64,000 nucleotides of DNA from Zingiber officinale (taxonomy: Eukaryota > Streptophyta > Magnoliopsida > Zingiberales > Zingiberaceae), in the NCBI RefSeq assembly GCF_018446385.1, contig NC_056002.1, forward strand, positions 4,079,474 to 4,143,473. The letters run 5' to 3'. A program made the position numbers and the translations under genes. Below the pieces are notes generated by a model. That model worked only from the letters and a program-made list of their open reading frames with translations, had not been told where the DNA came from and searched no databases. This document shows, in pieces, positions 60,284-64,000 of the stretch (position 1 is the stretch's first letter; each line of letters starts with the position of its first letter).

Positions 60284-60326
60284 GTTTTATGTTGAATCTA
60301 ATAAGTTCTCCCTTCGAAGTGAATAT

Positions 60327-61565
60327 CTGTATAAAACCAAAATCACACAACTAATTAATTGAAAGGTTAAACACAATCATGCTTGATTTTCCAAAGCAGT
60401 ATGTAAGAAGGATAATATTTTCATAGGTGTATATCAAACAGTAAAGGTATGACATTTAGAGATAAATTCCTATCTAGATAAAACAAGTCAATCGTCATTA
60501 TTCTAATATAATGCAAAATTTCGCTGACCTAAGTATCCATATTACCATGACAAAAGGTGAGGACTAATGGTCATATTATTGCCTACTAGTTAAAATACAT
60601 ACATTCATGTAATGCCAGTAAGAAAGCACATGCAATGCAGTGTGGTTTAGGGGATTTGGTAAGTTGCAGATATTCCTGTTGTACTATAGGAGAATTCTTT
60701 TGGAAGAGAATGAATCAACACAATCAACATTTAGATACCAATGGCACATACTGTTAACTATGAGCTACAATACTATATACAGTATGTAGAAGACTAGCTT
60801 TTTTATATATATATAATTTAGGTGTTTGGGCTTCGACCAACTAATCCTGATGGCTTCCCTCCCGGTTCGCTTACCAGATAAATCCAAAGCACAACTTATG
60901 CACACTCAGAGACGGACCTCTAGAATATTCGTTCCTATTGGGATTTGAACTATAATCCTCTTATTTGTTCCTATGAGTGTTCTACCACAGCACCACTCAG
61001 GGGCAAAAGAAATAAAAAACAAACTTTCTTGTGATTTGAAATCATGTAACTTCCCAAGTAGAAAGAACCAGCCATACCACCATAAAGTCCTGTAAATTGT
61101 AATCCTAAAATATAATAATAATAATAATTATCATTATAATAAAGTGTATGAGGCTTGTGAAGAAAAAAAACATCTCCCAATATATGTTATTTTAAGGCTA
61201 GAGATCCTGTGGCAATCATTCATCTGATATAAAATCGTTTACAATTCAATATCACCACTATGGGCTCATCAATCGATGTATCTGGAATTAGGATACTATA
61301 AATGCAGGCAGAATTTCACAACTTCTAATTTAGCAGAGAACATTCTAGCACAATATGCACCCACATTACCACTCAAGGCATAAAAAATCTCTTCTTTCTC
61401 ATTATATCGATACTACTGGAGAATGCCAAACACCACAAATACTAACTCTTTAAAAGCATTCGAACTGATAGAACAGTCGCACGCCAAAACCTGGAATCAC
61501 CACTCGGGAGGAAAGCTCGGAAATTGCCGAGGAACGAAACGGGAAGAACAGAAGCTATAGCCTAC
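60327..61565 (-). other. 5'-UTR intron of the PP2C gene
   Basis: Minus-strand donor GTAGGC (61565 downwards, after exon sequence GGGAGAAG) and acceptor TATACAG (60327-60333). The intron is 1.24 kb and contains a SINE. The coding start is 43 bases after the acceptor. Confidence 0.65.
60818..61003 (-). mobile_element. SINE in the PP2C 5'-UTR intron
   Basis: On the minus strand, GTGGTGCTGTGGTAGAAC and, about 45 bases later, TAGTTCAAATCCC are tRNA-like A and B boxes. The sequence ends near TTTATATATATATA. No clear target duplication was found. Confidence 0.65.
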
Positions 61566-61691
61566 CTTCTCCCGACGAAGTCACCGATCGATCGCTCAGC
61601 CTGAATCGCGAAGCCAACGGAAGGCAGAATCAGAGACTCCAGCAGCACTGCTTTCCTTTTGCGTGATATTATTAAGGAGAGCAATTAAAAC

Positions 61692-61701
61692 TTAATATAT
61701 A
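61692..61701 (-). promoter_or_regulatory. TATA box of the PP2C gene
   Basis: TATATATTAA on the minus strand, about 125 bases before the 5'-UTR donor at 61566. It fits a transcription start near 61665. Confidence 0.6.
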
Positions 61702-61984
61702 CGCCAAGAGATGGAGGCGTTGCTTACGAAACTGTCTCTCGGACAATGTTTAAGAGTGAAGAAATGAATCTTAACTATTTTGAGACATATTCGCCCTTTT
61801 TTTTAGTAATTTATAAGCCAACCATTTAAAAGAAGTAGTTGCTTAGCAAATTAGTATCTTTCCTCCTTAATTTGAGGAAATAAATTCAATATATTTGATA
61901 GCCCAACTTAGATTGTTGCATAGATTTGTTTGTGGTCTAAGGAAAAGAAATTAATGCAGAGTTAAATCATGAACATTTATTAGT
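61702..61984. other. Upstream region of the PP2C gene
   Basis: No frame. AT-rich promoter-side DNA ending at SINE-derived sequence. Confidence 0.5.
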
Positions 61985-62095
61985 CTTTGGAATATTTATT
62001 AACACATTAACAAAAATATTTACTATTTTATCGAAATGATTCGAATCTCAAATCTCATGATGATAATACCTCATATTTTAACCACTAGATCGGGA
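61985..62095 (-). mobile_element. SINE head fragment
   Basis: On the minus strand it has a tRNA-like segment with GAGATTTGAGATTCGAATCA (B-box-like), parallel to the head of the SINE at 62112-62328. The tail is missing. Confidence 0.5.
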
Positions 62096-62111
62096 ACAGA
62101 AGGAAAGGAAA

Positions 62112-62328
62112 TATTGTAGCAAAAAGACGAATACGCTCGCCCCCAGCGTTCTCACCAATCCGTCCCAAGGTCAACACGAAGGAGGTAAATCATGGGCGAC
62201 CACTAGCTTTTGAAATAGTGACTAGCATATAAGGGAGACATTTACTCCGATTTTTATCAAGATTCAAATCTCAGACCTCATTATGACAACATCTCATACG
62301 TTAATCATTATACTCATTCGAGAAAACT
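62112..62328 (-). mobile_element. SINE with imperfect target duplication
   Basis: The minus-strand tail CGCTGGGGGCGAGCGTATTC and CTTTTTGC matches the tail of the SINE at 40600-40818. The body carries ATTTACCTCCTTCGTGTTGACC. Flanking repeats GAAGGAAAGGAAA (62099-62111) and GAAGGAAAAGAAA (62329-62341) form a 13-bp duplication with one mismatch. Confidence 0.75.
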
Positions 62329-62341
62329 GAAGGAAAAGAAA

Positions 62342-63039
62342 CACGTAGATAGACTTGGACGATCCATTTGCATGTTATCTACTATCACACGATGATAAAA
62401 GGTGATTCTTTTGTGAGAAAATTAAAAATAAAATATTGTGAGCCGAACAAAATTTTTTATCAATACGGCCACGGGCCTTTCGTTCGGATAGATGTTTTTT
62501 GGTAAAAAAAACCCCCTTTAATTTTCTTTAATCATAGAGTTTTTTTCAATCTTGACTTTAAGAATGTGATGAATCGGGATTTTAGGCAGGATTTGTGCTT
62601 TTATCATAATGTTACTAGTCAAATTGGGAAAAAGAATTCAATTGTAAAAGATGTTTATGGAATTTTTGAGAGTTGGCATTTGATAATGATTTTCTAAGAT
62701 CAATTATGCAATCAATCAGTTGGTGCAAGTGAACTAACTTCAAACAATATTTTATTAAAAAATTCAAAGTTTAAATTTGGCAATACATTGACTAAGAGTT
62801 TATTAACTTGAATGAAAATTTAAAAAAAAATATTGTGAGCCGACTCAATCTAAGTGAACTGGATTGACCCATCAGATCGGTTGGTCCGGAGTGGTCGAAT
62901 TAATTTGTTTGGCATCTATAATGCAACAGCTTTTCACTAAACCCAGTAATTAAGTTTACCAAATATTCATTTCAGGTAAACTACAAAAAAAAATTGTAGT
63001 TTAGGAATTAATATTTGGGATGAATATTATTTGTTGCAA
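62342..63039. other. AT-rich intergenic DNA
   Basis: No coding frame or RNA gene seen. The word AAATATTGTGAGCCGA occurs twice (about 62432 and 62829). Confidence 0.45.
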
Positions 63040-63350
63040 ATTTACGGCTGATTTTGCATCGAAAATCTAATTCATCGTTAATTAGCAACGAAATTTGTAA
63101 AAATATATTCGTCGCAAATTAGCAACAAATACATTTTCGTTATAGAATTCGTTGCCAATCAGCGTCGAAATATAAATTTCGTTGGAGAATTTATAAAATC
63201 TGCGACGAAAAAATTTGTTCATCACAGAAGCCGACATAAACAAAGCAATATTTGCGAAAAATATCTGGATTCGTCGCTAATTGGCAACGAATATATATTA
63301 GTCGCTAATTTCGTTGCTAATTTGGGATGAATTCTCGAGTTTGTTCAAAT
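63040..63350. repeat. TTCGTCGC/GCGACGAA motif cluster
   Basis: Many copies, in both orientations, of words such as TTCGTCGCAAATTAGCAACG and GCGACGAA, and a run of TTCGTTGCTAATTTGGGATG. Such clusters are typical of subterminal regions of plant DNA transposons, but no end or target duplication is in the window. Confidence 0.6.
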
Positions 63351-63364
63351 TTTTTTTAAGTTCT

Positions 63365-63680
63365 ACATTTAAAAATTAGAATATGCCCATAGAGAGCTCA
63401 GAATGATATGAACAAGTTTCTATGAGTTCGTATCATTCTCTTGATCTTACTAGTGGGCTCAAACATAATTTTTAACCAATACACTAATGTTTATAAATTT
63501 TTTGGAACAAGAATTGAATATTTATTACTCGTTTAGGGGAAAAATTATAAACATTAGTATATTGGTTAAAAATTATGTTTGATCCCATAATTAAGATCAG
63601 GAGAATAATACGAACTCATAAAAACTTGTTTCATGTGATCGGAACTCTCTGGGGTCATCTTCCAATTTTTAAACATATAA
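63365..63680. repeat. Large imperfect inverted repeat
   Basis: Arms of about 140 bp, 63365-63506 and 63540-63680, are near-reverse complements (shared words ATTGGTTAAAAATTATGTTTGA, of which only part is listed here, TACGAACTCAT, ATAAACATTAGT). The loop is about 33 bp. A third, direct partial copy follows near 63840-63930. It could be a MITE or hairpin-forming DNA; the flanking motif cluster continues to 64000. Confidence 0.75.
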
Positions 63681-63689
63681 CTTAAAAAA

Positions 63690-64000
63690 AATAAAATTTG
63701 GGGCGTACTCGAAAATTTGTCCCAAATTTGCGACGAACTTCTGAGTGTGCCCCAAATTTGGTATGAACCCATCGATTTATAAACCCCATCAAATTATTAT
63801 TATGATTAAAATAAATTTATGAGATATTTGAGACAATCATTGTGATAAGGAGATCGATATAAACTCATAGGAACTTGTTTCCTGTGATTCGGAGCTCTCT
63901 AGGTCCATCTTCCATATTTTGAGTACATTTATTTTGATTGTTAAAAAAATTAAATTTTGGGACGAATTTGGAAATTCGTCCCAAATTTGGGAAAAACTTC
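63690..64000. other. Continuation of the motif cluster to the window end
   Basis: It contains AATTTGGGACGAATTTGGAA-like words and a further copy of AACTTGTTTCCTGTGATTCG, similar to the inverted-repeat arms. It runs past the window end. Confidence 0.5.

Overview
This window is nuclear DNA of a flowering plant, most likely a monocot. The signs are canonical GT-AG introns, long nested LTR retrotransposons, tRNA-derived SINEs, and plant-type GT61, PP2C and Prp16 genes. The repeat style would suit Zingiberales, but that placement is a guess.

Only three host genes are supported. (1) A four-exon glycosyltransferase family 61 gene on the minus strand (19172-21055, 541 aa). (2) A 17-coding-exon gene on the plus strand (41748-56927, 1255 aa) for the DEAH-box spliceosomal helicase Prp16/DEAH7; one of its introns is GC-AG. 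(3) A POL-type protein phosphatase 2C on the minus strand (57826-60283, about 500 aa), tail to tail with the helicase gene and carrying an apparent one-base frameshift. The exon phases of all three were checked by hand across every junction.

The rest is transposon. 1-5090: a decayed Ty3/gypsy element of Tat type (gag, protease, RT, two RNase H domains, start of integrase), cut by a copia-type solo LTR (2186-3259) and by a 421-bp hAT-type MITE with an exact 8-bp target duplication. 5100-16378: a Ty1/copia element with a truncated 5' LTR, split by a younger, nearly intact gag-only copia element (7536-14894, target duplication ATAGA). 16379-19171: AT-rich DNA, an (AT)n run and two GTAAA-ended MITE copies. 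22113-30409: a minus-strand Tat element with exact TTGAA target duplications; it has lost most of pol but keeps an opposite-strand reading unit with its own TATA-like box and candidate introns, plus a minisatellite. 30719-38696: a plus-strand non-autonomous relative whose 2.7-kb interior is mostly tandem repeat; its 3' LTR holds a broken 2.9-kb hAT transposon. 38702-41000: a copia LTR fragment, a hAT-type MITE and a 219-bp SINE with an exact 18-bp duplication, just upstream of the helicase gene. 60800-64000: SINE remnants, AT-rich DNA and a large imperfect inverted repeat.

No operon, CRISPR array, rRNA or functional tRNA gene is present. I did not find a convincing wholly new system. The most unusual item is the opposite-strand gene-like unit inside the 22113-30409 Tat element.
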